Assembly: GCF_029910215.1 (NCBI RefSeq)
Contig: NZ_CP110395.1
Location: 186,001-250,000, forward strand
Reading direction: 5' to 3'
Length of the DNA: 64,000 bases
Source of the DNA: Paraburkholderia sp. D15
GTDB lineage: Bacteria; Pseudomonadota; Gammaproteobacteria; Burkholderiales; Burkholderiaceae
The number at the start of each line of letters is the position of its first letter. The first letter of the stretch is position 1. The translations under genes and the position numbers were made by a program. This document shows positions 56,293 through 63,582 of this stretch, piece after piece. A model generated the notes under the pieces. It saw only the letters and a program-made list of their open reading frames with translations, searched no databases and was not told where the DNA came from.

Positions 56293-57365
56293 GCGGTCCA
56301 CTCTCAGCAGGAGACGTCATAGGTGGGCGCTACCAGATCGAGCGCTACATAGACGAAGGCGGCATGCAGTTCGTGTACGCGGCTAAGGATCAATTGTCCA
56401 GCCGGATCGTCGCCCTCAAGACGCCCAAGAACAAGTCCGCTATCAAGCGTTTCCGCCGTAGTGCTGTGGTAGCAGCAAAGGTCAATCACCCCAACGTAGC
56501 CAAGACGCTTGACTACGTAAGGGAGGGCGAGAGCCGCTATCTCATCGAGGAACTCATCGTCGGCTCCGATCTGAGCAAAGCACTTCTGCGCAAGACCGTG
56601 TTCCTAGACCCCTACCTCGTAGCGAAAGTCTTTCACCATATGGCCAAAGGGTTGGCGGCTGCTCATCACGCGGGCGTGATTCACCGCGACCTTAAACCTA
56701 CCAACGTTATGGTTGTGGGTGGTTACTCGCTGAGCGAACTCAAGATCACCGACTTCGGGATTGCCAAGATGGCCGAGGAGGAGCTCGCCGAGGCGGCTGA
56801 AGGCGGAGACCAGACCCTCACAACCTCACAGACGGCTGTGGGTGCGCTCCCTTACATGGCCCCGGAGGCCATCGATACGCCAAAGGAGGTTACTCAGAAG
56901 GCGGACGTATGGTCGCTGGGAGCGATGATGTTTCATCTGCTCACGGGGCAGCAACCCTTCGGTTCAGGTTTAAAGGCGGTGCAGAAAATCCTAGCTGCGG
57001 CGCAACCGGATGTTCCAGTGTTCGTGGTGCGTAACCCGCAGTTCGAGCCGCTTGCGCGTGAGCTTCTCGATATGACTTTTGCCTGTCTGCGGAAGAACCC
57101 GGCCGAGCGGCCCACCGCCGACGATCTGGTTCGGCGCTGCGGACTTCTCTGCTATACCGTCACGCAGCGGGGAGAGGGAGTGGTCAGGCGAGTCGACTAC
57201 GACAGCTATGGCTTCATCAACAGCGAAGGACGTGACGTGTTCTTCCACATGGACAGCGTCTTCGGGCCGCCGCCGAAGCTCGCCACGGGCGACCGCGTAA
57301 TCTTCTCCGCCTACGCGGGCGGTGGCTCGCCACGCGCCTACCCAGTTTTGAAAATGATTTCCTGA
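56289..57365 (+). CDS. Ser/Thr protein kinase fused to a cold-shock-like domain
   Basis: A 358-residue protein. The kinase domain has ALKTPK (Lys 44), HRDLKPTN (Asp 134) and DFGIAKM, but the helix-C glutamate position holds Ser 58 (FRRSAVVAAKVNHPN), and the glycine loop is DEGGMQFVY. The last 67 residues look like a cold-shock/OB fold: GEGVVRRVDYDSYGFINSEG then RDVFFHMDSVFG and LATGDRVIFSAY, matching the RNP1- and RNP2-like aromatic motifs that bind single-stranded nucleic acid. A kinase linked to a nucleic-acid-binding domain suggests that RNA or ssDNA controls, or is targeted by, phosphorylation. It overlaps the preceding kinase gene by four bases. Confidence 0.88.
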   Translation: MSGPLSAGDVIGGRYQIERYIDEGGMQFVYAAKDQLSSRIVALKTPKNKSAIKRFRRSAVVAAKVNHPNVAKTLDYVREGESRYLIEELIVGSDLSKALLRKTVFLDPYLVAKVFHHMAKGLAAAHHAGVIHRDLKPTNVMVVGGYSLSELKITDFGIAKMAEEELAEAAEGGDQTLTTSQTAVGALPYMAPEAIDTPKEVTQKADVWSLGAMMFHLLTGQQPFGSGLKAVQKILAAAQPDVPVFVVRNPQFEPLARELLDMTFACLRKNPAERPTADDLVRRCGLLCYTVTQRGEGVVRRVDYDSYGFINSEGRDVFFHMDSVFGPPPKLATGDRVIFSAYAGGGSPRAYPVLKMIS

Positions 57366-57867
57366 GGCTCCCGGAATATATCTGCTGATACAAGGCTCAC
57401 CCCGTGTAACGGGGACACTTTCGCGAAATGCGGGAAGCCTTTCTCGTGCATCAATCGCCCGATCTCGAAAAGCGCGGCCAATCGTTCGCTATTGACAGGG
57501 CCAAGTTTCCTGTCCGTTCCCATCTCTCGATAGGACACTGCATCGGCGTAAATCTCCGAGAAGAAAGGACTCGTGTCGTAGACGTAAGCCGTGGCGAGAA
57601 CGCCTTCGCCGGCAAGAATTCCCAGCCGCGCTGGAGTGGTTCTCTTCCTTGCACAAACGCGATTCGCGACGGCAGCCAGAGTGCCATGTGGTGATTGCCA
57701 TCCTTGTGCCACGCATCGGAGGGATGCCGGTTCCAGATGTTCGCTGAGTCAACTTTCCCGGAGCCAGTCCGAGCGAGAGTAGAAACGTATGAACTGTATT
57801 TCTACCGCCAAGGTGGCACGTGGATCACGTGCCAGATGGATCTCGAAATGATTTTTCTGGCATCCAT
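57338..57867 (-). pseudogene. Decayed gene of unknown function
   Basis: A minus-strand coding sequence of about 175 codons is broken. It begins MDARKIISRSIWH at ATG 57867 behind a GAGAGG ribosome site, meets an in-frame TAG at 57804-57802, and continues in frame as KYSSYVSTLARTGSGKVDSANIW and MALWLPSRIAFVQGRE. Near 57630 the gene-like reading shifts frame to ARLGILAGEGVLATAYVYD and runs to the stop at 57338 (FRGEPQEIIF-like end). Each part looks protein-like. I do not recognise the family. The 3' end overlaps the kinase/CSD gene by 28 bp. Confidence 0.55.
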
Positions 57868-58173
57868 TTCGCTTCCTCTCCGTGTTCGCTTGTACGCTAC
57901 CTTGCATCCACAGTTCGCGATCAGCCTGTCTTGATGCGACAGTTTAAGCGATGCTCTTTTTGAGGCCAAAGAGAGGCTTCGCGGTCGTCAGCAGCGGGAT
58001 TGACCCGTGATGTCCGATTGCATGCGATAAGCGACCTCGGCGCTACTGCGGGTTCGGGGTGATTTGATGATGGCTCCGCACAAGGATGCAGATTTCAGTT
58101 GACGGATTTCGGATTTTGCACAAAAATCCGGTTGACGTTTTTCTGAATTTGCACATTTTAAAGGTCAGCGCTA
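57868..58173. other. Divergent promoter region
   Basis: About 305 bp between the decayed gene and the next operon. The right half, from about 58090, is AT-rich and holds the paired repeats described next; the left half shows nothing specific. Confidence 0.5.
58098..58155 (+). promoter_or_regulatory. Paired 25-bp operator repeats at the XRE-ImmA operon promoter
   Basis: Two direct copies of GTTGACG(N)11TTTGCACA-type sequence, 58098-58122 and 58131-58155, match at 21 of 25 positions and are 33 bp apart, about three helical turns. Each contains TTGAC, so the -35 region is inside the repeat. Between them lies an inverted repeat CGGATTTT-GCAC-AAAAATCCG (58110-58130). An AAAGG ribosome site and the ATG at 58174 follow. 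The layout fits repression by the XRE-type regulator encoded in this operon. Confidence 0.65.
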
Positions 58174-58770
58174 ATGAATCTGCCGCTTCCGGAAGTGTTT
58201 CATCCCGCTCTTCGTTCCGATTGCCTTGGTGTTATCGCGGACATCCTGATCGACGAGCATTTCACGACGTTGACTGACCTTCAAAGCGAGTACGACGATG
58301 GGTATTCCCGTGGCACGACCCGTTTTGCCCGTCAGAAGAACCGACTCAAGTCGGTTGCGTTGTCAGGCCAATATGAATGGTTGCAGTTGCGGCACGCGGG
58401 TAATGACCTCATTTTTACGATCGACGGCATTCCGTGTCGTTTTGCAACGGACGATCCAGCTAATCCGACCAAACCCGCGGTTCTCGAAGCGACGCCCATT
58501 CAGCAGTCGTTCTTCGATGAAGTGGAGAGCGGTGTCCCATGCAAATTCTGTTTCATTCTCGATGGCGGTTACGCTGAGTCGGACGATCCGCGCGTGGTCT
58601 TTGTTGGCGAGGATTTGTATGGCGCTGTGAAATGCCGGTGGACCTCGGATGGCATGAAGACACTTCATGCCGTTTCCGCCAATACGCCGCCGGCGAAAGA
58701 CGTTGGCAAGGCGCCGGTTGGCCCCAAGCGCATCGAATCCGACAAGACCTCAACGCCTGAAGCGCCATGA
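58174..58770 (+). CDS. Hypothetical protein coupled to the XRE-ImmA gene
   Basis: A 198-residue soluble protein. It starts MNLPLPEVFHPALRSD and has an alpha/beta core: WLQLRHAGNDLIFTIDGIPCRFATDD and FCFILDGGYAESDDPRVVFVGEDLYGAVKC, followed by a disordered tail. I do not recognise a family; strand-rich blocks with DGIPCRF and PRVVFVG hint at a small effector or toxin-like fold. Its stop overlaps the next gene's ATG by four bases, so the two are made together. It could be the target or substrate of the downstream ImmA/IrrE protease. Confidence 0.7.
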   Translation: MNLPLPEVFHPALRSDCLGVIADILIDEHFTTLTDLQSEYDDGYSRGTTRFARQKNRLKSVALSGQYEWLQLRHAGNDLIFTIDGIPCRFATDDPANPTKPAVLEATPIQQSFFDEVESGVPCKFCFILDGGYAESDDPRVVFVGEDLYGAVKCRWTSDGMKTLHAVSANTPPAKDVGKAPVGPKRIESDKTSTPEAP

Positions 58771-59918
58771 CCTTTATTGGTTCAAATCTGCGTACCGCAC
58801 GTTTGTTTCATGGCTTGTCGCAGCAGGAACTGGGTGATCAGATCGGTTGCTCGAAACAATTTCTCAGTCGCCTAGAATCGGGCGTTGATGTGCCGGCGTC
58901 GACGCTCGTCACCCGGCTTTGTGATCGGCTCGCGGTCTTGCCGGATTTCTTCGTCGAGCCGGATCCCATGCCTATCGCAGATGAGCAGTGCCATTTCCGA
59001 AAGCAACTGACGACCAAGGTGGCTCTCCATCAAGGCGCGCGTGCGCGCGGCGAGTTTTTGAAGCGCATGATCAACGTGATGGACGAGCACTTGGAGTTGC
59101 CTCGGTACGATTTTGAGGAAGGCGACGCGTCGTCCGCGGAGGCGATCGAGCAGGCAGCAGAGCGTGCGCGCGAACATTGGGGCTTAGGCTTGGGACCCAT
59201 CCAGAACATGACGCATATTGCGGAAAACGCAGGCGCCGTCGTTATGCCGATTAATGGATTGGCTCCCGAGATCGACGCGATTTCGTTTGCGACGCGCCGG
59301 CCGGTTATTGCGATGAATTCGGATGGTCGATCATCGTGTCGTGCCCGTTTCGGAATCGCGCATGAGATCGGCCACTTCTGCTTGCATATCGGCGTGCAAA
59401 CGGGCGACAAGGTGACCGAATCCCAGGCGAATCGGTTCGCAAGCGCCTTTTTGATGCCGCGCCGATATTTTGCGGTGGAGTGTCGGGCAGGGCTGCGCGG
59501 TTCACGTCTGAACTGGTCGGGGCTGGCGGATATTAAGGCCCGCTGGGGCGTGTCGAAGGCAGCAACCCTCTATCGTGGACGGCAGCTCGGCGTGTTTTCC
59601 GATGAGCAATATCGAAGCGGTGTGATCGGCCTGACGCGACGCGGCGAGGCACGAGGCGAGTTTGAAGATAAAGACATGCCGCTTGAGCTGCCGGACCTGA
59701 TCGTAGACAGCATTCAGGTGTTACGCGAAGCGTTTGGCATTTCTCGCATCGCGTTGGCTCAGGAAATGAAAGTGCAAACGTCGTTGCTGGATGAATTGCT
59801 ATCGGCCCGCTTTGATATGGGGGCGTTTGCGACTAAGCCAGATAACGTTCTTTCCATGTCAGCGGAACGCCGCGCGCGAGGTGGCGCAACTGGCGTCAGC
59901 ACGAGGCGTGGGCAATAG
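58767..59918 (+). CDS. XRE-family regulator with ImmA/IrrE metalloprotease domain
   Basis: A 383-residue two-domain protein. The N-terminal XRE helix-turn-helix is LRTARLFHGLSQQELGDQIGCSKQFLSRLESG. The central ImmA/IrrE (DUF955) domain has the zinc motif AHEIGHFCLH and downstream QANRFASAFLMPRRYF. The C-terminal third is helical with a second weak helix-turn-helix-like block FGISRIALAQEMKVQTSLL. Such fusions switch operons by cleaving a repressor or partner, as in ICE and phage control, toxin-antitoxin and stress modules. The paired operators upstream of the operon suggest autoregulation. Confidence 0.9.
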   Translation: MTFIGSNLRTARLFHGLSQQELGDQIGCSKQFLSRLESGVDVPASTLVTRLCDRLAVLPDFFVEPDPMPIADEQCHFRKQLTTKVALHQGARARGEFLKRMINVMDEHLELPRYDFEEGDASSAEAIEQAAERAREHWGLGLGPIQNMTHIAENAGAVVMPINGLAPEIDAISFATRRPVIAMNSDGRSSCRARFGIAHEIGHFCLHIGVQTGDKVTESQANRFASAFLMPRRYFAVECRAGLRGSRLNWSGLADIKARWGVSKAATLYRGRQLGVFSDEQYRSGVIGLTRRGEARGEFEDKDMPLELPDLIVDSIQVLREAFGISRIALAQEMKVQTSLLDELLSARFDMGAFATKPDNVLSMSAERRARGGATGVSTRRGQ

Positions 59919-59987
59919 GTTCGTCGCTATCCTATGCTGAGGAACACGTCCCCCGAATTGTTCGTCGGCATGCTAGGAACCCTTTAT

Positions 59988-60017
59988 GGCCGGTGGTGGT
60001 ATTGCCGGCCTTTTTTT
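59988..60017 (+). terminator. Rho-independent terminator of the XRE-ImmA operon
   Basis: Six-base-pair stem GGCCGG / CCGGCC with an 11-base loop followed by seven T residues, 70 bp past the stop codon. Confidence 0.88.
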
Positions 60018-60131
60018 CGTTCGATTGATTGAATGAGACGGCGAGGTTAGCGCAATAGGATGTTGGTAGTAACAGCCAACGTACAGCGAGCCGCACAAGA
60101 AGTAGCCGCGCATTTGCCAACGCTATCAACA

Positions 60132-60875
60132 ATGCACAATCTCGACAAGATCCTCGATCATTTAGAAAAATGCAAACCCTACGCGCCGCAGAACCCAGTG
60201 GTAGTGAGAAGGATCACATTCACCGGATGGGCGCTTTTCCTGATTGGAGCCGCTGCATTGTTTGCAGTAAAAATCACCGTAACGACTCGTCCGCTGAGCG
60301 GGCTAAACCGCGCCGTCGCGGATGGCGCCGTTATTGGCGTCGTGCTGGGATCGGCGTTGCTCTTTCTTGCATTCATCGCCCAGTTTGTCGTAGGGGTGCA
60401 GACTACGCTTCGAGAGAGAGCAGAGTCGAACCCCAGGACCACGGCTCAACGGCGGCTCGAGGTCGACGAAAATAACGTGCGATTTCTGCTCGACCAACCC
60501 GACAGATCCTTGGAATACGCTCAGTGCTATCTCAGACAAATGAATTCCCGCACAGGCGAATGGATCGCTCACGTATTCGGAAGCGCGGCACCTGTTCTGC
60601 CTCTCCTGGCTGTTTTGCTCGCCGTCTCCAGGGAACTGGGTGTAACTCACTGGCTCGAGGATGCGTTTGCACAGGGTCACCCGGCTAATCCGCTGGTCCT
60701 CCGTTTGATCTTCTTTGCGATTGCCCTCGCCGTTTTGACGGTTGCCACTGCTTTTGGTTTGGCAGCAGAACAGCGGAAGAATAGTTACAGGCTTGGACTG
60801 ATCGAGATGGCGATAACGCTGAAGAACATGATGGACAAACCGGTTCGCGGGCGCAAGAGAGGCGGCGCTCGCTGA
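60132..60875 (+). CDS. Four-helix membrane protein, accessory island
   Basis: A 247-residue inner-membrane protein. Two helices lie near the N terminus (ITFTGWALFLIGAAALFAVK and AVIGVVLGSALLFLAFIAQFVVG), then a soluble loop of about 70 residues (RAESNPRTTAQRRLEVDENNVRFLLDQ), then two more helices (VLPLLAVLLAVSREL and LIFFAIALAVLTVATAFGLAA). The start could be ATG 60060 instead, adding 24 residues. I do not recognise a family. It precedes the Abi-alpha gene in the same direction; membrane partners are common for abortive-infection effectors, so a joint role is possible. Confidence 0.68.
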   Translation: MHNLDKILDHLEKCKPYAPQNPVVVRRITFTGWALFLIGAAALFAVKITVTTRPLSGLNRAVADGAVIGVVLGSALLFLAFIAQFVVGVQTTLRERAESNPRTTAQRRLEVDENNVRFLLDQPDRSLEYAQCYLRQMNSRTGEWIAHVFGSAAPVLPLLAVLLAVSRELGVTHWLEDAFAQGHPANPLVLRLIFFAIALAVLTVATAFGLAAEQRKNSYRLGLIEMAITLKNMMDKPVRGRKRGGAR

Positions 60876-60979
60876 GTACACGCGTGTACCGGTTTCAATT
60901 TCCATCAGTTGTTCGCGACGACGTGAACACGGCCACTCATGCTAGCCTTTTCAGCTTTCCTCTTCTACGGAGCAATACG

Positions 60980-61678
60980 ATGGACCCGAACGCTATAACA
61001 ACAACTACCGAGGCAGCCAAGGCAGTTCAAGAGGTCGCAAAAGCGACGGGGAAGGGAATTGATGCCGCGAGGGAAATGGGTGGCTTTATTGCGAATTATG
61101 TACGAGGGCCGATAGAGCAAGGTCTCGGTATCTTTGACGACAAGCTTCGATACTCTCGGTGGGAGCGGCAACAACGGTTGATGCAGAGGGCAGCGACGTT
61201 TTTGGCAGAGCAGGGACTGAAGGAGCCGCCTAATGGAGTGCCGCTGAAGTTTGCTGTTCCGCTTCTCCAGGCTGCATCGATTGAGGACGATGACGACTTG
61301 CAGGATCTGTGGGCTCATCTATTGGTGAATGCGTCAGTCGAACCTGAAGTTGCGCTGCATAGAGTGTTTGTCAGCATGCTGGAGAACATGTCGAGTTTTG
61401 ATGCCCAAGTGCTCTTTTGCCTCCAGCGTACTAGCAGGGGACCACACGATGCAATTATCACCGCCGAGTTACCGGCGTCTGCCTCAGTGTGGGGCGAAAA
61501 CATGGAACAGCCGCGTACGCAACCGTCTGATGAAGTGCTTTTCTCACTTGGTAATCTGGGACGCCTCGGTGCTATTACCGGGCTTGCGACCGCAGGTGGG
61601 GGAACAGCATGGGTTGCCGTGCACGTAACAATCTTGGGGAAGCGATTGGTCGACGCTTGCTCAGGCGCAGCAACCTGA
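60980..61678 (+). CDS. Abi-alpha (DUF4393-like) protein
   Basis: A 232-residue protein resembling the Abi-alpha / DUF4393 family. Evidence is the N-terminal amphipathic AAKAVQEVAKATGKGIDAAREMG, the conserved GPIEQGLGIFDDKLRYSRWERQQRLM, and the block PLKFAVPLLQAASIEDDDDLQDLWAHLLVNA. The family is named for a proposed abortive-infection role. The C terminus has a hydrophobic segment LGAITGLATAGGGTAWVAVHVTILG. An ATG at 60980 with GGAG upstream is used. It is followed by a strong terminator and preceded by a membrane protein gene. Confidence 0.8.
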   Translation: MDPNAITTTTEAAKAVQEVAKATGKGIDAAREMGGFIANYVRGPIEQGLGIFDDKLRYSRWERQQRLMQRAATFLAEQGLKEPPNGVPLKFAVPLLQAASIEDDDDLQDLWAHLLVNASVEPEVALHRVFVSMLENMSSFDAQVLFCLQRTSRGPHDAIITAELPASASVWGENMEQPRTQPSDEVLFSLGNLGRLGAITGLATAGGGTAWVAVHVTILGKRLVDACSGAAT

Positions 61679-61819
61679 GTAGTGCCAATGGCTCTGGCAA
61701 AGAGGCAATCCGTGACATGAACTTCTCAAATAGCGAGACGCGATCGCTTTTTTCTCCGTTGCCGTGAGGACACGCGTACGGCATGCATGTTGCGTGAAAA
61801 AGAAAGATGACGAGACATC

Positions 61820-61857
61820 AAAAAGCGAGGGGCGCCACATGGCGCTCCTCGCTTTTT
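61820..61857 (+). terminator. Rho-independent terminator, bidirectional
   Basis: AAAAAGCGAGG pairs with CCTCGCTTTTT, with an inner GGCGCC/GGCGC-type arm, 140 bp past the Abi-alpha stop. Runs of A and T on both sides allow it to act for the convergent small gene as well. Confidence 0.88.
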
Positions 61858-61928
61858 GATCTTTCCGAACGAAATTATCCGAGCCACTGCAGAATCCGCT
61901 GGCCCGGACGCGCAACGGGGTACTCCCG

Positions 61929-62120
61929 CTACAAGATTCGTAGATTCCGGATTTTTCCTATCTGCGGCGAGCGGCTCAAAATCATCTCCGCGATGAATTC
62001 CTGAACGAGCGCGCGGGGAATGTTCGCGGGTACGTCCTCGACTAATTGAGACGGAACCTGCACGATGAAGTTGTCCGACGCACTGGCCAGGCGGTGCTCG
62101 TAAGTGACGCGATAGTTCAT
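61929..62120 (-). CDS. Small hypothetical protein (MNYRVTYEH)
   Basis: A 63-residue soluble protein, MNYRVTYEHRLASASDNFIVQ then VEDVPANIPRALVQEFIAEMILS. Composition is gene-like and it ends before the bidirectional terminator, which suits a real transcript. Its first codons are part of a 20-base repeat also found at 53733-53752. It diverges from the next gene with overlapping start codons (CATG 62118-62121). Family not recognised. Confidence 0.6.
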   Translation of the reverse strand: MNYRVTYEHRLASASDNFIVQVPSQLVEDVPANIPRALVQEFIAEMILSRSPQIGKIRNLRIL

Positions 62121-62124
62121 GAGA
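62105..62124. repeat. 20-base direct repeat, copy 2
   Basis: Exact second copy of TGACGCGATAGTTCATGAGA (copy 1 at 53733-53752), covering the start of the small minus-strand gene. Confidence 0.8.
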
Positions 62125-62541
62125 AACGGTAATGCGCAAGAGCCACGGCCGGCGCACGAGACAGACGCTGCACTCTGTTTTTCGCAAGATGTGAGCGGTA
62201 GAGTTGCGATATTGCTTTTCCCCTACAAATCCGATCTGTCGAAGGCAAAAGAGGACAACATTCTGTTGCAGTTCGGTTTGCTTCCGAATGATTTGACTGA
62301 GAAGGTCATTCGGAAGACATTCAAAACATTCTTCCAGTATTGCGTAGCGACGAGTACTGTCTCGACCGGAAGCTATAGCGCTTATGCCTTCCGGCAGTGG
62401 CTGTCTTTCCGTGACATGCGCAATAAAAAGGCGCAAAGAGATGTAGCATTTCGTATGGTAGAAAAGATGCTGGTTCTCGCATTGACAGCGGTCGGAGCGT
62501 GGGCAACCTTGTTTGTCGCCGGCAAGTGGCCCTTGCACTGA
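62119..62541 (+). CDS. Hypothetical protein with C-terminal membrane helix
   Basis: A 140-residue protein. The middle (RVAILLFPYKSDLSKAKEDNILLQFGLLPNDLTEKVIRKTFKTFFQYCV) is mixed alpha/beta; the C terminus holds one hydrophobic helix MLVLALTAVGAWATLFVAG, suggesting a tail-anchored protein. The start is uncertain because the 62119 ATG has no ribosome site. Family not recognised. It lies 15 bp before the next open frame and may be in one operon with it. Confidence 0.6.
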   Translation: MRNGNAQEPRPAHETDAALCFSQDVSGRVAILLFPYKSDLSKAKEDNILLQFGLLPNDLTEKVIRKTFKTFFQYCVATSTVSTGSYSAYAFRQWLSFRDMRNKKAQRDVAFRMVEKMLVLALTAVGAWATLFVAGKWPLH

Positions 62542-62619
62542 CACTCGGCAGGTCGAGTGAAATCGCCGATGACCGGTTGCCTTTCTCTTCGCCCTATTAG
62601 GTACCACACGGTTCTAGAA

Positions 62620-63279
62620 ATGATCCTACACGCTACTGGTTGGCAGGTTATCGCGTCCGTTTCAGGTGTCAGTCTCCAGGTCATTGTTGCATGGTGGGGT
62701 GCGCGCCTGACCAGCAGGAACGCCAGAGCCACGATCGACGTGCAACGTTTGGTGACTGAGCGCACGGCGTCATCCTTCATCGCCGACAAGCGCCAGAAGT
62801 GGATAGACGAACTACGCACGGACGTGGCCCGATGTCTTGCACTCGGGCAGGAAATTAGCGAAGCTTGGCGAGCTTGGTTCTCCTGCACCGGTGAAATTCT
62901 GGATGAGGTCAACAGAGATCCGCGCGATCAGATCGAGGAGGTTGAAAACCATCGCAGGGTGTTCATCAACTTGAATGCGCCGCGTGATCGCGAGCACAGT
63001 GAACACCTGTTGCGCGTTCGGATGCGCCTTAACCTCGCTGAGGGCACCCATCAGGACTTGATGCGCGCGCTCTTCCACATGCGTGCTACTCTGGATGAAC
63101 TTGCGGAAGCGGCTAAACTTCAGCAATACGGACACAACGCTAAGTTTGACTCGATTGACGCGGATGTCCAGCATGCCTCAACGTTCGCATCTGTGATACT
63201 CAAGGAGGAATGGAACCGCTTGAAGCGTGAGGTTGCCCATCCTGACCAGTTGCTCGCTTCAATTCCTTCTTCTCCATGA
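62620..63279 (+). CDS. Hypothetical protein with N-terminal membrane helix
   Basis: A 219-residue protein. One hydrophobic helix at the start (WQVIASVSGVSLQVIVAWWGARL) is followed by a long alpha-helical, probably coiled-coil cytoplasmic part: RQKWIDELRTDVARCLALGQEIS, DQIEEVENHRRVFINLNAPRDREHSEHLLRVRMRLN and LDELAEAAKLQQYG. The layout resembles membrane-anchored helical proteins near some defence genes, but no family is recognised. The start may be as early as GTG 62557. It follows the previous small membrane protein in the same direction. Confidence 0.65.
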   Translation: MILHATGWQVIASVSGVSLQVIVAWWGARLTSRNARATIDVQRLVTERTASSFIADKRQKWIDELRTDVARCLALGQEISEAWRAWFSCTGEILDEVNRDPRDQIEEVENHRRVFINLNAPRDREHSEHLLRVRMRLNLAEGTHQDLMRALFHMRATLDELAEAAKLQQYGHNAKFDSIDADVQHASTFASVILKEEWNRLKREVAHPDQLLASIPSSP

Positions 63280-63582
63280 GTTTTCGTGTTCCGAATACCC
63301 TGCGTGGAATTTAGAGGACGGAACCTCGGAATATAGTCTTTCGGAACTTGGGCGGATGAGCTTTCGATGCCACTGTAAGGGGTGCGACGTTGAATGCGAG
63401 TTGTCGTGACTGAGTGTCTTCAATGACCCAATGCGAAATTGTGGATTGTCGGCCTGAAAGGGTCGTCGTCCGTCTCTGTCAGGCCAGAAACCCAGGCGCA
63501 GTCGCTTAAGTTAGTGACTAGCGAGTCCCCGGGGTTCCGCCGTAGAATCGGGACTGGCTGCCAAACTCAGCATTCGCTACCC
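63280..63582. other. Intergenic region before the last gene
   Basis: About 300 bp without a convincing gene; a frame overlapping the previous gene (63227-63409) is probably spurious. It should hold the promoter of the last gene. Confidence 0.45.
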
